A stretch of DNA of 64,000 bases from Formosa algae (GTDB lineage: Bacteria > Bacteroidota > Bacteroidia > Flavobacteriales > Flavobacteriaceae). The position numbers and the translations under genes were made by a program. Numbering within the stretch: the stretch's first letter is position 1; every line of letters starts with the position of its first letter. The stretch spans positions 1-64,000 of the forward strand of contig NZ_LMAK01000067.1 in assembly GCF_001439665.1 (NCBI RefSeq), written 5' to 3'. The notes under the pieces are model-generated. The model searched no databases and was not told the DNA's origin. It was given only the letters and a program-made list of their open reading frames with translations. Shown piece by piece: positions 63,594-64,000 of the stretch.

Positions 63594-64000
63594 ATGCCGA
63601 TTGACAAGAATATCCTTTTTGAAAATTATTTTTCAGACTTTAAGAATTACGACGAAGTTCTTAAATCCAATATGTCTGTAAATCCAAATTGGGAAAAATT
63701 ATTAAATAATCTTACCCAAATGGGTAATGAAACCATGATCTCGAAACAAAACGAGATGGATTGGTTAATGGACGAGAACGGTGTAACCTATAATGTTTAC
63801 AATGACCCTAAAGGGATGCACCGTTCTTGGCAACTAAATATTGTGCCGTTTCTTATTCACGAAAAAGAATGGGAAACTATAGATAGAGGCATGCAACAAC
63901 GTTCGGAATTATTGAACCTAACGTTAAAAGACATATATGGTAAGCGAGAGCTTATAAAAAACGGAATTATCCCGTTAGAAGTTATTTATGCGCATCGTGG
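63594..64000 (+). CDS. Circularly permuted type 2 ATP-grasp protein, N-terminal part
   Basis: Read by hand from ATG at 63594; open to the window edge (about 135 residues). Sequence includes GVTYNVYNDPKGMHRSW and QQRSELLNLTLKDIYGKREL, typical of the N-terminus of COG2308-type circularly permuted ATP-grasp ligases. The ATP-binding core lies outside the window. Its start is 7 bp after the stop of the DUF2126 fusion gene, so both belong to one operon; related clusters also carry an alpha-E domain protein and sometimes a second transglutaminase. Confidence 0.9.
   Translation, partial: MPIDKNILFENYFSDFKNYDEVLKSNMSVNPNWEKLLNNLTQMGNETMISKQNEMDWLMDENGVTYNVYNDPKGMHRSWQLNIVPFLIHEKEWETIDRGMQQRSELLNLTLKDIYGKRELIKNGIIPLEVIYAHR

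Noticed and set aside
1-64000. CRISPR arrays, tRNAs, rRNA and insertion sequences
   Set aside because: No regularly spaced repeats, cloverleaf sequences or transposase genes were recognised on either strand by reading; a tRNA or CRISPR search was not possible here.

Overview
The window looks like a chromosomal segment of a marine-type Flavobacteriaceae (Bacteroidota). It is AT-rich. It carries SusC/SusD outer-membrane pairs and a secreted amylase ending in a T9SS (Por) sorting domain. It also has mevalonate-pathway genes rather than MEP genes, and -7 promoter elements of the Bacteroidota type (TAnnTTTG). I saw no tRNA, rRNA, CRISPR array or insertion sequence.

Layout. (1) 1-3207, minus strand: an operon for a sodium-pumping methylmalonyl-CoA decarboxylase (epimerase, carboxyltransferase, gamma, biotin carrier, truncated beta). 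(2) 3382-4773, plus: a polytopic glycosyltransferase closed by a strong two-way terminator. (3) 4905-8773, minus: a polyamine operon (arginine decarboxylase, agmatinase, deoxyhypusine-synthase-like protein, probably making homospermidine) followed by two small acidic/hypothetical genes. (4) 9113-13220, minus: mevalonate decarboxylase, a mevalonate kinase-like GHMP kinase, a UbiA-type prenyltransferase and an unusual RsuA/RluB paralogue that has lost its catalytic Asp. (5) 13225-18601, minus: housekeeping genes (DUF1697, HI0933-type flavoprotein, GDPD, TesB thioesterase, hemerythrin, YtxH, aldo/keto reductase). (6) 18667-24643, minus: a redox-protection cluster with egtD, egtB, an alpha/beta hydrolase-OsmC fusion, selO, msrA and msrB.

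(7) 24893-47711 is the centrepiece, a starch/maltodextrin polysaccharide-utilisation locus with two divergent arms around a LacI-type regulator. The plus arm encodes SusC, SusD, a SusE/F-like lipoprotein with three tandem modules, and a large T9SS-secreted GH13 amylase behind a strong intra-operon terminator. The minus arm encodes an MFS maltose-type transporter, beta-phosphoglucomutase, GH65 phosphorylase, a SusA-like GH13, an unrecognised 83-aa protein, GH31 alpha-glucosidase and two lipoprotein GH13 enzymes. Together they would cut alpha-glucan outside the cell, import oligosaccharides through SusCD, trim them in the periplasm, import maltose through the MFS carrier and phosphorolyse it to glucose plus beta-glucose-1-phosphate, which PgmB converts to glucose-6-phosphate.

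(8) 47865-58465 mixes genes that suit murein-peptide use: dipeptide epimerase, an AOS-family PLP enzyme, a second SusC/SusD pair of the SusD-like_2 type, a PBP4-type DD-carboxypeptidase, an M14 carboxypeptidase and an N-acetylmuramoyl-L-alanine amidase. (9) 58704-64000, plus: a DUF2914 membrane protein, then a transglutaminase-DUF2126 fusion and the start of a circularly permuted ATP-grasp gene. These last two belong to a widespread but functionally unresolved amidoligase-type cluster that continues beyond the window.

The items I consider most worth follow-up are the amidoligase cluster at the right edge, the SusCD pair set among murein-peptide genes, the Asp-less pseudouridine-synthase paralogue, and the regulatory DNA around the LacI gene: overlapping inverted repeats, a LacI-like pseudo-palindrome and a shared 13-mer.
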